A stretch of DNA of 8,791 nt from Tessaracoccus flavescens. GTDB lineage: Bacteria > Actinomycetota > Actinomycetes > Propionibacteriales > Propionibacteriaceae. Shown here piece by piece: positions 1 through 6,639 of the stretch. The stretch spans positions 1-8,791 of the forward strand of contig DYZF01000176.1 in assembly GCA_020741375.1 (NCBI GenBank). The letters are read 5' to 3'. The position numbers were made by a program, and so were the translations under genes. The notes under the pieces are model-generated. The model worked only from the letters and a program-made list of their open reading frames with translations. It was not told the DNA's origin and ran no database searches. Numbering within the stretch: position 1 is the first letter of the stretch; each line of letters starts with the position of its first letter.

Positions 1-279
1 CTGCGCCAAGCGGGGCTCGGCGTCGACGTCCACCCGCCCGAGCAGGAACTTGCCGCCGGCGGCGTTCACCAGTTCGGACAGGGCGGAGGAGACGGCCGGA
101 CCGTTCGGGTCACGAGGGGAGAAGAACTCGAGGATGACCGGGTGCTGGACGGACTTGCCCGCAAGCGCCTGGAAGTCGGCCTCCGTCACCGTGGTGACAT
201 AGCCCGCCGCGCCGGAGCCCTCCTGCGAGAGCGAGGACAGGTCGACGGCACCGGGACGGGAGAAGTTCGCATCAGTCAT
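1..279 (-). CDS. Thioredoxin-fold co-chaperone-like protein (CnoX/YbbN type), N-terminal part only
   Basis: The first 93 codons of a gene that continues past the left edge. The protein opens MTDANFSRPGAVDLSSL, and residues 30-90 look like the first half of a thioredoxin fold: a buried strand VILEFFSP (48-55), a helix, then the strand FLLGRVDVDAEPRLAQ. At the place where thioredoxin has its WCGPC active site this protein reads RDPNG (56-60). Both redox cysteines are absent, so it is not a disulfide reductase. In actinobacteria this combination is typical of tetratricopeptide-containing thioredoxin-like proteins related to CnoX/YbbN, a holdase that protects proteins during oxidative or chlorine stress. 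The TPR part would lie outside the window and cannot be confirmed. An in-frame ATG at 286-288 would add three residues; neither start has a strong Shine-Dalgarno. The gene begins about 28 bases after the treZ stop on the same strand, so it is probably cotranscribed with treY-treZ. The family is fairly sure; the exact role is inferred. Confidence 0.82.
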   Translation of the reverse strand, partial: MTDANFSRPGAVDLSSLSQEGSGAAGYVTTVTEADFQALAGKSVQHPVILEFFSPRDPNGPAVSSALSELVNAAGGKFLLGRVDVDAEPRLAQ

Positions 280-307
280 GAAGTCCATCTTGCCGCACCG
301 GGGAAAG

Positions 308-2050
308 TCAGGCGATTCGCTGGCTGCGAAACACCACCGCGGTTGGCCCATGCAACAGGAAGCGGCCCCCGCCGAGCGGTTCGGGTTCGGTCCATGCCGC
401 GACCACGGCCGCCTCCGGCGACACCTGCACCTCGGCGTTCGGGCTGCGGGTCAACGCGATGTCGAACGCGCCGCGGCGCAGCAGCAACGTGACGTCGTCG
501 ACGACGTGCGCGCGGGCCTGCCCCAAGGCCGGGTTGTGCAGATCCGGCTCGGCCCGCCGCAGCGCGGTCAGCGTGCGGTACCACGCCAGCATCCGGGCGT
601 GCTCCGGCTCCCACAGCTCATCCCAGCGCAGCACTGCCGAACGCCACGTGTCTCGATCTTGGGGATCCGGAGTGGGCACGTCCCACCCCATGGCTGCGAA
701 CTCAGCTGAGCGCCCAGCGGTAACGAGCGGGCCGAGTTCCGGGCCCAAGTGGCTGAAGTAGGGGAAGGGGGTTGAGGCGGCCCACTCCTCGCCCATGAAG
801 ATCATCGGCGTGTAGGGGCCGAGCAGGTAGACGGCGGCGGCAGCGGCTTGCAAGTCTGGGGAGGCGTGCTGGGCGAATCGGTCACCGACGGCGCGGTTGC
901 CCACCTGATCGTGGTTCTGGAGGAAGGCGACGAACGAGTGCCCGTTGTAGTGCGGAGAGTCGGCCTCGACGGGGGCACCCCAGAGTTGGTGGCGGAAGGT
1001 GGAGTGGGTGCCGTCGTGGTTGAAGACCCGCTCGAATGCCTTGGCGACGGTGGAGGCGTCGCCGAAATCGCCGTAGTAGCCCTGTCGTTCGCCGGAGAAG
1101 AAGGCGTGGAGCGCGTGGTGGACGTCGTCGGCCCACTGGGCGTCCATGCCGACGGCATCGCGGGAGGATCCAACGGGGGAGACGGTGTCAGGTTGGTTGA
1201 GGTCTGACTCCGCGATCAACACCAGTGGTCGGCCAACTTCCTGGGCCCACGCCATCGAGGCGTCCGAGAGCTCCGCCAGGAAGTGATAATCGGAGTCGTC
1301 ACTGAGGGCGTGCACGGCGTCCAGACGCAGCGCATCCACGCCGACGCTCACCAGCCAGTGCCGCGCAGACTCGAGAAGGAACTGGCGCACGGGCGCCGAG
1401 TCCGGGCCATCCAAGTTGACGGCCTCGCCCCACGGCGTGGTGTGGCGGTCGGTGAAGTAGGGGCCGAACGCGCTGAGGTAGTTCCCCTCGGGGCCGAGGT
1501 GGTTGTGCACCACGTCGAGCACGACGGACAGCCCTCGTTCGTGGCAAGCGTCTACGAATCGCACGAGCCCTTCAACACCGCCGTAGGGCTCGTGCACCGC
1601 GTACAGGCCGACGCCGTCGTAGCCCCAACCGCGCTCCCCGGGAAAGGCGGCCACGGGCATGATCTCGACGGCTTCCACCCCCGTGGCGACCAGGTGGCTG
1701 AGCCGCTCGATGGCGGCGTCGAAGGTGCCGGCCTCGGTGAACGTGCCGACGTGGAGTTCGTAGAGCACCTGGCCCCGGACGTTGGCACCGGGCCAGCGCA
1801 GGTCGCGGGTGAACAGCGCTGGGTCCACCACACGGCTGAGGCCGTGGACGCCGTCGGGCTGGGACAGGGATCGGGGGTCGGGCAGCGTGGGGCCGCCGTC
1901 GAGGCTGAACCCGTACCGGGTGCCGGGGGCCAGCTGGGAACGTCCTTCGAACCAGCCCGGACGATCGGGCGACGGCGGCAACTCGTGACGCTCGTCGCCG
2001 ACGATCAGGTCAACGGTCGCGGCCCGTGGGGCCCAGAGCTCGGGGATCAT
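308..2050 (-). CDS. treZ: Malto-oligosyltrehalose trehalohydrolase (TreZ)
   Basis: A 580-residue cytoplasmic GH13-family enzyme (EC 3.2.1.141). It cleaves the alpha-1,4 bond next to the terminal trehalose of maltooligosyl-trehalose, releasing free trehalose and a shortened maltodextrin. Residues 1-90 form a small beta domain opening with ELWAPRA, as in CBM48/E-set modules. The (beta/alpha)8 barrel follows with the four GH13 regions visible: DVVHNHLGP (179-187), LRLDAVHAL with nucleophile Asp244, LIAESDLN with acid/base Glu281, and FLQNHDQVGN with transition-state Asp381. IFMGEEWAA (417-425) and PYFSHLG (430-436) are also typical of TreZ. The length matches the family (about 560-600). The ATG overlaps the treY stop as ATGA, with GGTGAG three bases upstream, so translation is probably coupled. 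TreY directly upstream supplies its substrate. No damage is seen in the reading frame. Identification is confident. Confidence 0.96.
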   Translation of the reverse strand: MIPELWAPRAATVDLIVGDERHELPPSPDRPGWFEGRSQLAPGTRYGFSLDGGPTLPDPRSLSQPDGVHGLSRVVDPALFTRDLRWPGANVRGQVLYELHVGTFTEAGTFDAAIERLSHLVATGVEAVEIMPVAAFPGERGWGYDGVGLYAVHEPYGGVEGLVRFVDACHERGLSVVLDVVHNHLGPEGNYLSAFGPYFTDRHTTPWGEAVNLDGPDSAPVRQFLLESARHWLVSVGVDALRLDAVHALSDDSDYHFLAELSDASMAWAQEVGRPLVLIAESDLNQPDTVSPVGSSRDAVGMDAQWADDVHHALHAFFSGERQGYYGDFGDASTVAKAFERVFNHDGTHSTFRHQLWGAPVEADSPHYNGHSFVAFLQNHDQVGNRAVGDRFAQHASPDLQAAAAAVYLLGPYTPMIFMGEEWAASTPFPYFSHLGPELGPLVTAGRSAEFAAMGWDVPTPDPQDRDTWRSAVLRWDELWEPEHARMLAWYRTLTALRRAEPDLHNPALGQARAHVVDDVTLLLRRGAFDIALTRSPNAEVQVSPEAAVVAAWTEPEPLGGGRFLLHGPTAVVFRSQRIA

Positions 2051-4587
2051 GCGCTCACCAGCAGCGCCACGGGAAGTTCGCTCAACACATCGGCCAAGGC
2101 GCGGGCGCCGCCCTCGAGGGTGCGGCCGGACATCACGTCGAGGAAGGTGCCCTCGGGGAGGATCACCTGATGGTCACCCCACCCGCCGCGCTCGGCCAGA
2201 ACGTGGGGAAGCCGCGTCACCACGGTGATCGCCGACCACTCGCCGTCGGCAGTGCTGCGGGCGAAGGCGACCGCGTGTCCGCTCGTGGTCGGCACAGGGG
2301 CGTAGGTGGCGGAGTCGCCCCGGAAGGCGTCGGCGTGGTCTCGGCGCACGCGCAGGGCGCGCGACGTGACCAGCAGCTTCTCTGCGTCCAGTTCGCCCGC
2401 GGTCTCGGGCAGTGACTCCAGGAGGGCGGCTCGGTGGGCGAAATCCACCTCGCGGCGATTGTCCGGATCGACGAGGGAGAGGGAGACCAATTCGCAGCCC
2501 TGATACACGTCCGGCACGCCGGGCATCGTCAGTTGGAGCAGCTTGGACCCCAGGATCGTGCATCGGGCGGACTCGAGCGTGACCTCGGTCAAATGGTCGA
2601 GCGCAGCGGCGCAGCGCTCGTCAGTGAGGGCGAAGGCTGCGAGTTCCTGCACGGCGCCCTCGTAGGCCTCGTTGGGCTCGGTCCACAGGGTGTGGAGCTT
2701 CGCCTCCCGCATGGCCTTGGTCAGGTAGCCGGCCAGTCGGTGGGCGGAGATGGGCTCGGCGCCATCGGCGGTGCCGGGAAGGCGCCACGTGGCCGCGATG
2801 GTTTGCCACACGAGCAATTCGGTGGAGCCGTCGACCATAGGGGAGCGCACATGCTCGGTGGCCGCACGCAGTTCCGCGACGCAGGCCTCCCATGAGCGGG
2901 CGTGCTCGAGGAACGCGGCGAGGCGGCTGCGGACGTCCTCGGCACGCTTCGTGTCGTGTGTCGAGAGAGTGGTCATGGTCTCGGGCCAGTGGGCCGTGAT
3001 CTGCTCCGCGAACGTGTGGAAGCCGTCCGGTGAGATGCCCACCACCGTCGGCTCGCTGCCCACCTCGTTGACGGCGACGAACCGGTTCCACCGGTAGAAG
3101 GCCGTGTCCTCCTTGGACTTGGCCATGACCGGCCCACAGGTTTGGGCGAAGCGCACCATGAACTCAGCGCGGAGATCGAGGGGCCCCGGTTCCGTCCTCG
3201 GAACCTCCAAGGTGACGGCATCGGTGGAGACCGGGGGTAGGGTTTCGGCGCCGCCGCCGTCGCCTGTGCCCAGGTCGCCGCAGACGAAGGCGACGATCAG
3301 GTCCAAGGTTGCCTGCTCGTCGGCGGCGAGATCGACGCGTGCGCGGTCGGCGGCCGCTTCCACGACGGCCCTCTCGGCGGCCGGCGCGGGCAGGCTCGGC
3401 TCGAGGTAGGCGCGGTAGCGGTCCATCTGGGTCAGGAGCGCGGCGATGGCTCTACCCAGCTGGCGCCGGGTGTGGTCGCGAAGCCGCAGGTCTGATTCGC
3501 AGATGGCCACGGCGATCGAGGTGAGACGGTTGACCTCAGCGAAGAGCATCGTGCGGATGGTCTCATCCTTGGCCTTCAGCAGCGTGGTGCCGAACCAGGC
3601 TTCGGGCGCAGCGACGCGCTCCCACAGGTCGTTGAAGATGGGGAGCTGGTTGGGCTCATGGAAAAGCCCGTGCACCCGCAGCAAGGCGTCGTAGCCGGTG
3701 GTGCCCGCGCATCGAGAGCCTTCGGGCAGTGTCTCATGCGGTTCGAGGATCTTCTCGACGACGACCCAGCAGCCGCCAGTGGCGCGCTGCAGCTTCTGCA
3801 GGTAGCCGCGCGGCGTGGCCAAGCCGTCGGGGTGGTCGATGCGGAAGCCGTCGATGAGGCCCTCTGAGTAGAGCTCGAGTAGCAGCGCGTGGCTGGCGTC
3901 GAACACGCACTGATCCTCGACGCGGACCGCGGCCAACGTGTCGACGTCGAAGAACCGTCGGTAGTTCAGCTCCTCGCTGCCCACCTTCCAGTACGCGAGC
4001 CGGTACCACTGCTGATCGAGTAGTTCTGCCAAGGGGAGATCTTCGGTGCCGGGTCGGATCGGGAAGACGTGGTCGTGGTAGGCCACCACCCGCTCCTGGC
4101 GCCCAGCGATCTCACGCTCCGTGACGGCGATGGATCCGTCGGCGAGCTCCTCGCCGATCCGCCTACCCAACACCGGCATCAGGATTGCGCGCGAACCGGT
4201 GAGATCGATGTCGAACCAGCGGGCGAACTCGGATTCGGGGCCGGAGCGTAGGACGTCCCACAGGGCTGCGTTCAGCCACAGCGGCGTGGGCACGGCCATG
4301 TGGTTGGGGACCACGTCGACGACCAGACCGAGGCCTGCGTCCTTGGCCGCCCGTGCCAAGCGACGAAAGCCGTCGATGCCGCCGCACTCCTCGGAGATGC
4401 GCGAATGATCCACGACGTCGTAGCCGTGCATGGATCCCGGTGCCGCCTGAAGAATCGGCGAGCAGAAGATGTGCGTGATGCCCAGAGCAGACAGGTAGGG
4501 CACCTGCTCTACGGCGTCGTCGAACGTGAAATCTGCGTTGAGCTGAAGCCGATACGTCGATGCTGGTGTCACTGCCACACGATCCAC
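2047..4587 (-). CDS. treY: Maltooligosyl trehalose synthase (TreY)
   Basis: An 846-residue cytoplasmic GH13-family enzyme (EC 5.4.99.15). It isomerises the reducing-end alpha-1,4 glucose of a maltodextrin into an alpha,alpha-1,1 linkage, giving maltooligosyl-trehalose for TreZ. Hallmarks are PASTYRLQLN (8-17), a segment from LSALGITHIFCSPILQA into GSMHGYDVVD (32-60), DVVPNHM (91-97), GFRIDHPDGL with nucleophile Asp251, WVVVEKIL with acid/base Glu278, and LSTHDTKRAEDVRSR with Asp545. PGVPDVYQGCE and DPDNRREVDF lie near the C-terminus. Length is at the upper end of the family. Residues about 437-470 form a Gly/Pro/acidic linker-like stretch just before the conserved MAKSKEDTAFYRW block. There are three in-frame GTG starts, at 4587, 4578 and 4572. 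An AGGGTGG (4584-4590) sits five bases before the 4578 GTG, so the true protein may be three residues shorter. The TGA stop overlaps the treZ ATG. Identification is confident. Confidence 0.96.
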   Translation of the reverse strand: MDRVAVTPASTYRLQLNADFTFDDAVEQVPYLSALGITHIFCSPILQAAPGSMHGYDVVDHSRISEECGGIDGFRRLARAAKDAGLGLVVDVVPNHMAVPTPLWLNAALWDVLRSGPESEFARWFDIDLTGSRAILMPVLGRRIGEELADGSIAVTEREIAGRQERVVAYHDHVFPIRPGTEDLPLAELLDQQWYRLAYWKVGSEELNYRRFFDVDTLAAVRVEDQCVFDASHALLLELYSEGLIDGFRIDHPDGLATPRGYLQKLQRATGGCWVVVEKILEPHETLPEGSRCAGTTGYDALLRVHGLFHEPNQLPIFNDLWERVAAPEAWFGTTLLKAKDETIRTMLFAEVNRLTSIAVAICESDLRLRDHTRRQLGRAIAALLTQMDRYRAYLEPSLPAPAAERAVVEAAADRARVDLAADEQATLDLIVAFVCGDLGTGDGGGAETLPPVSTDAVTLEVPRTEPGPLDLRAEFMVRFAQTCGPVMAKSKEDTAFYRWNRFVAVNEVGSEPTVVGISPDGFHTFAEQITAHWPETMTTLSTHDTKRAEDVRSRLAAFLEHARSWEACVAELRAATEHVRSPMVDGSTELLVWQTIAATWRLPGTADGAEPISAHRLAGYLTKAMREAKLHTLWTEPNEAYEGAVQELAAFALTDERCAAALDHLTEVTLESARCTILGSKLLQLTMPGVPDVYQGCELVSLSLVDPDNRREVDFAHRAALLESLPETAGELDAEKLLVTSRALRVRRDHADAFRGDSATYAPVPTTSGHAVAFARSTADGEWSAITVVTRLPHVLAERGGWGDHQVILPEGTFLDVMSGRTLEGGARALADVLSELPVALLVSA

Positions 4588-4616
4588 CCTAGCGAGACTT
4601 ATGTGGTGAGGACACA

Positions 4617-4658
4617 GCTCGGGCCCGACGGCACCGTGAGATGCTGCCGGGCCCGAGC
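4617..4658 (-). terminator. Perfect 11-bp inverted repeat after the CBS gene, candidate terminator
   Basis: The arms GCTCGGGCCCG (4617-4627) and CGGGCCCGAGC (4648-4658) are perfectly complementary, with a 20-base loop that could pair a little further. The repeat begins about 31 bases after the CBS gene stop and ends about 30 bases before the treY start. There is no U-tract on either strand, which is common for terminators of high-GC actinobacteria. It most likely ends or weakens CBS transcription before treY. A leader structure for treY or a protein-binding palindrome is also possible. The inverted repeat is directly visible; the function is inferred. Confidence 0.55.
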
Positions 4659-4689
4659 CGCGCGTGGCCGGTTGCCACCGCGAGATGGG

Positions 4690-5100
4690 TTACTGCGAGA
4701 TCTTCTCGACGACCTCGCCGGCGGTGGAGTTGTCCAGCTCGAGCGCGACATCCGCCTGCGAGATGACGCCGAGAACCTCGCCGGCCTCCACGACGGGGAT
4801 GCGGCGGATCTGGTGGTCGGCCAGCAGGCGGGCCACTTCCTCCGCGTCGGCGTCGGGGCCGACGCTCACGACGCCGGTGGTGGCAACGTCGGCGACGCTC
4901 GTGGTGGCCGGATCATGACCCTCGGCGAGGCCCTTGACGACGATGTCGCGGTCGGTGATGACGCCCACGAGGATGTTGCCGTCGACGATCGGCATGGAGC
5001 CGACGTTGGCGCGGGCGAGCTCAGCCGCCGCGTCGGTCAGAGTGGCTGCCGGGGAGAGGGTCTTCGCGGGGGAGGTCATCAGACCGCGTGCGTTCTTCAT
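4690..5100 (-). CDS. Two-CBS-domain protein
   Basis: A 136-residue soluble protein made almost only of a tandem CBS (Bateman) pair. CBS1 covers about residues 7-60: LMTSPAKTLSP, then a helix, SMPIVDGNILVGVITDRDIV. CBS2 covers about 70-128: VADVATTGVVSVGPDADAEE, then IRRIPVVEAGEVLGVISQAD. Such pairs usually bind adenine nucleotides (AMP, ATP, NAD or SAM) and act as energy or stress sensors. Here no effector domain is attached, so the partner is unknown. Stand-alone proteins of this shape, such as Mycobacterium Hrp1, are often stress-induced. The ATG is preceded by GAGAG at a spacing of five bases. A GGGTAT box lies about 30 bases upstream. An inverted repeat follows the stop, so the gene may be its own transcript rather than part of the treYZ operon. 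The fold is confident; the ligand and role are unknown. Confidence 0.92.
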   Translation of the reverse strand: MKNARGLMTSPAKTLSPAATLTDAAAELARANVGSMPIVDGNILVGVITDRDIVVKGLAEGHDPATTSVADVATTGVVSVGPDADAEEVARLLADHQIRRIPVVEAGEVLGVISQADVALELDNSTAGEVVEKISQ

Positions 5101-5129
5101 GGGATCTCTCTTTCGCTATGTGAGGGGGG

Positions 5130-5135
5130 ATACCC
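5130..5135 (-). promoter_or_regulatory. Candidate -10 element GGGTAT (SigB/SigF-like) for the CBS gene
   Basis: On the minus strand, TTCTGGGTATCCCC lies 30 bases before the CBS start codon. GGGTAT matches the -10 consensus of actinobacterial stress sigma factors (SigB/SigF group, GTTT near -35 and GGGTAT near -10). It would give a leader of roughly 20 bases. The matching -35 is weak: GGTC, 17 bases upstream, is the closest. A stress-type promoter would suit a CBS sensor protein, but this is inference from one hexamer. Confidence 0.35.
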
Positions 5136-5226
5136 AGAATCAACACTTGCACGACCGCACCGGATAAGGGAAGGTTTTGTCGCATCAGCGCTAGCCAGCG
5201 CCGAGTGGATTGACGGGAGTTACGTC

Positions 5227-5853
5227 ATGGCGGTCATCGACCTCGAGAAGATGGTGGGGATGTTCCGAGACATCGGCCTGGATGGAAAGGCTGCGTTCTC
5301 GTCAGCGCGACAGGTGGCTGCGAAGGCCCTGGACGCCAACAACGGCAATCGAGAGGCGGCCATCGAGGATGTCATCCGGCAGCACCGTCGCGGCGCCACG
5401 GCTGGCGGCTTCCTGACCGGCCTCGGCGGGTTCGCCACGCTGCCCGTGCTGCTGCCCACCAACGTGGTGGAGTTCTACGTCCAGGCCACCCGCATGGTGG
5501 GGGCCATCGCCACCATCCGCGGCTACAACGTCGAGGACGATGAGGTGCGGGCCCGCGTGCTCGCGTCGCTCGTGGGCGAAGAGTCCGGTGATGTGCTGGA
5601 CCACGTCGGGCTCGGCCCGATCGCCGGCGCGGCGACGAAGCAGATCGTCAAGCGGCTGCCTGGCCCCAAGATGTCGGAGCTGACCAAGGCGATCGGTGTC
5701 CGCCTGCTCAAGCGGTTCGGGCTTCGCTCCTTCCGGCTCTTCGGCAAGGCCATCCCCGGCCTGGGCGGTTTGATCGGAGCCTGGTCGGACCGACGCCAGT
5801 TTGCGAAGGTGGCCAAGGCCGCGCAGAAGGGGTTCCCGCACCAGGCGCGCTGA
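5227..5853 (+). CDS. EcsC-family protein
   Basis: A 208-residue protein, the only plus-strand gene here. An N-terminal helical part (1-55) is followed by a glycine-rich hydrophobic stretch (57-78: ATAGGFLTGLGGFATLPVLL), then TNVVEFYVQATRMVGAIATI (78-97) and a conserved acidic helix, DDEVRARVLASLVGEESGDVL. A second glycine-rich hydrophobic patch (about 172-186: FGKAIPGLGGLIGAW) is followed by a basic tail. This layout matches the EcsC family, named after a Bacillus gene next to the EcsAB transporter and without a firm biochemical role. Here there is no ABC transporter beside it. The two hydrophobic patches suggest membrane association; there is no signal peptide. The ATG at 5227 has GGGAG seven bases upstream. 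The open frame extends much further 5' but crosses treY and the CBS gene in antisense, so longer starts are rejected. The gene is convergent with the Nudix gene, with 12 bases between stops. Family assignment is probable; function is unknown. Confidence 0.82.
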   Translation: MAVIDLEKMVGMFRDIGLDGKAAFSSARQVAAKALDANNGNREAAIEDVIRQHRRGATAGGFLTGLGGFATLPVLLPTNVVEFYVQATRMVGAIATIRGYNVEDDEVRARVLASLVGEESGDVLDHVGLGPIAGAATKQIVKRLPGPKMSELTKAIGVRLLKRFGLRSFRLFGKAIPGLGGLIGAWSDRRQFAKVAKAAQKGFPHQAR

Positions 5854-5865
5854 CGCCCTCGCCGG

Positions 5866-6639
5866 TCAAAGGGGGTGGCCGGCCTCGGTGGAGCCCCGGA
5901 ATCCGCTCAGCATGAGTGCGATCCGTCGGGCCGACAGCTCCGTGACATGCGAGGCAACCTCGGCCGCCGGCACCCAGTGGATGGCCTTGATTTCCCGGTC
6001 ATCGGTGCCCAGCACCTGCGCCACCGACGGGCTGATCGTGCCGCCGTCGAAGATGAACTCCACAGCGTCCGACCAGCCGAGATAGGGAGGCATCCAGTCC
6101 ACCAGCAGCGGCTGGCCGAGCTCGACGGTGATGCCCAGCTCCTCCTCGATCTCCCGGATGGCGCCCACGCGCGGGGACTCACCCGGCTCGACCACGCCAC
6201 CCGGCAACTCCCAATCCTGCTTGTACGTCGTCTCCAACAGGAGCACGTTGCCCACCTCGTCGCGGAACAGGGCATGAGCGATGACGCGCTTGGTGGGGAG
6301 GATCGAATCCAACACCCCCGAGAAGCCGTGCGGGCCGTAGACCGTGTCGACGGCGAGCCGCGAGTACACCAGAACGTCGCGAAAGAGCCCCGGCTCGGGT
6401 TCCAGGGCTGAGCGCAGGCGTCCCTCAAGGCGGAACCCGCAGCGATGCAGCGCCACCCGTGCCGCGGTGTCCCACTCGGGGAGCTCCACCTGCAGCCGGC
6501 GCAGATCGTGCGCGAGGATGGCGTCGTCGGAGGCCAACGAGAGAGCGCGCTGAAGCGTGTCCACATCAACTTCCTGCTGCTCCCAGCGCAGCGTGCCGAC
6601 CCCGCCGTTGATGTCGACGGAGACCTTGAACTCGGTCAC
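5866..6639 (-). CDS. Nudix hydrolase with an N-terminal half-GNAT-like region
   Basis: A 257-residue protein. The Nudix domain spans about residues 115-245 and has a complete Nudix box at 148-170 fitting GX5EX7REUXEEXGU: Gly148, Glu154, Arg162-Glu163, Glu166-Glu167, Gly169. The Mg2+-binding glutamates are present, so it is probably an active hydrolase of a nucleoside diphosphate-linked compound. The substrate cannot be read from the sequence. Residues about 25-97 resemble the C-terminal half of a RimJ-like GNAT acetyltransferase, notably AARVALHRCGFRLEGRLR (59-76) and DVLVYSRLAVD (88-98). The acetyl-CoA-binding strand and loop are not recognisable, so acetyltransferase activity is unlikely. 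The start chosen is the GTG at 6637-6639, which overlaps the glgB TGA as GTGA. It has no Shine-Dalgarno, so translation likely follows from glgB by re-initiation. A longer frame starting at 6714 is inside glgB and rejected. A link to glucan metabolism (for example sugar-nucleotide turnover) is only suggested by position. Confidence 0.9.
   Translation of the reverse strand: MTEFKVSVDINGGVGTLRWEQQEVDVDTLQRALSLASDDAILAHDLRRLQVELPEWDTAARVALHRCGFRLEGRLRSALEPEPGLFRDVLVYSRLAVDTVYGPHGFSGVLDSILPTKRVIAHALFRDEVGNVLLLETTYKQDWELPGGVVEPGESPRVGAIREIEEELGITVELGQPLLVDWMPPYLGWSDAVEFIFDGGTISPSVAQVLGTDDREIKAIHWVPAAEVASHVTELSARRIALMLSGFRGSTEAGHPL

Noticed and set aside
1283..2170. A 295-codon plus-strand open frame antisense to treZ and the end of treY
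   Set aside because: It is a shadow of two well-supported enzymes, with composition typical of antisense frames and no recognisable motif.
5147..5168. TTGCAC and GATAAG as a sigma-70-type promoter for the EcsC gene
   Set aside because: The spacer is only 10 bases, far below the 16-18 needed, and no better -10 is found at the correct distance.
4300..5226. Long plus-strand open frame continuing upstream of the EcsC gene, across the CBS gene and the start of treY
   Set aside because: It is antisense to two clear genes, has no recognisable protein content before residue MAVIDLEK, and the good ribosome binding site is at 5215-5219. Only 5227-5853 is accepted.
5861..5883. Possible bidirectional terminator between the EcsC and Nudix genes (GCCGG ... 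CCGGC)
   Set aside because: The stem is only 5 bp with a 13-base loop, lies mainly within the Nudix 3' coding end and has no U-tract. It is not distinguishable from chance.
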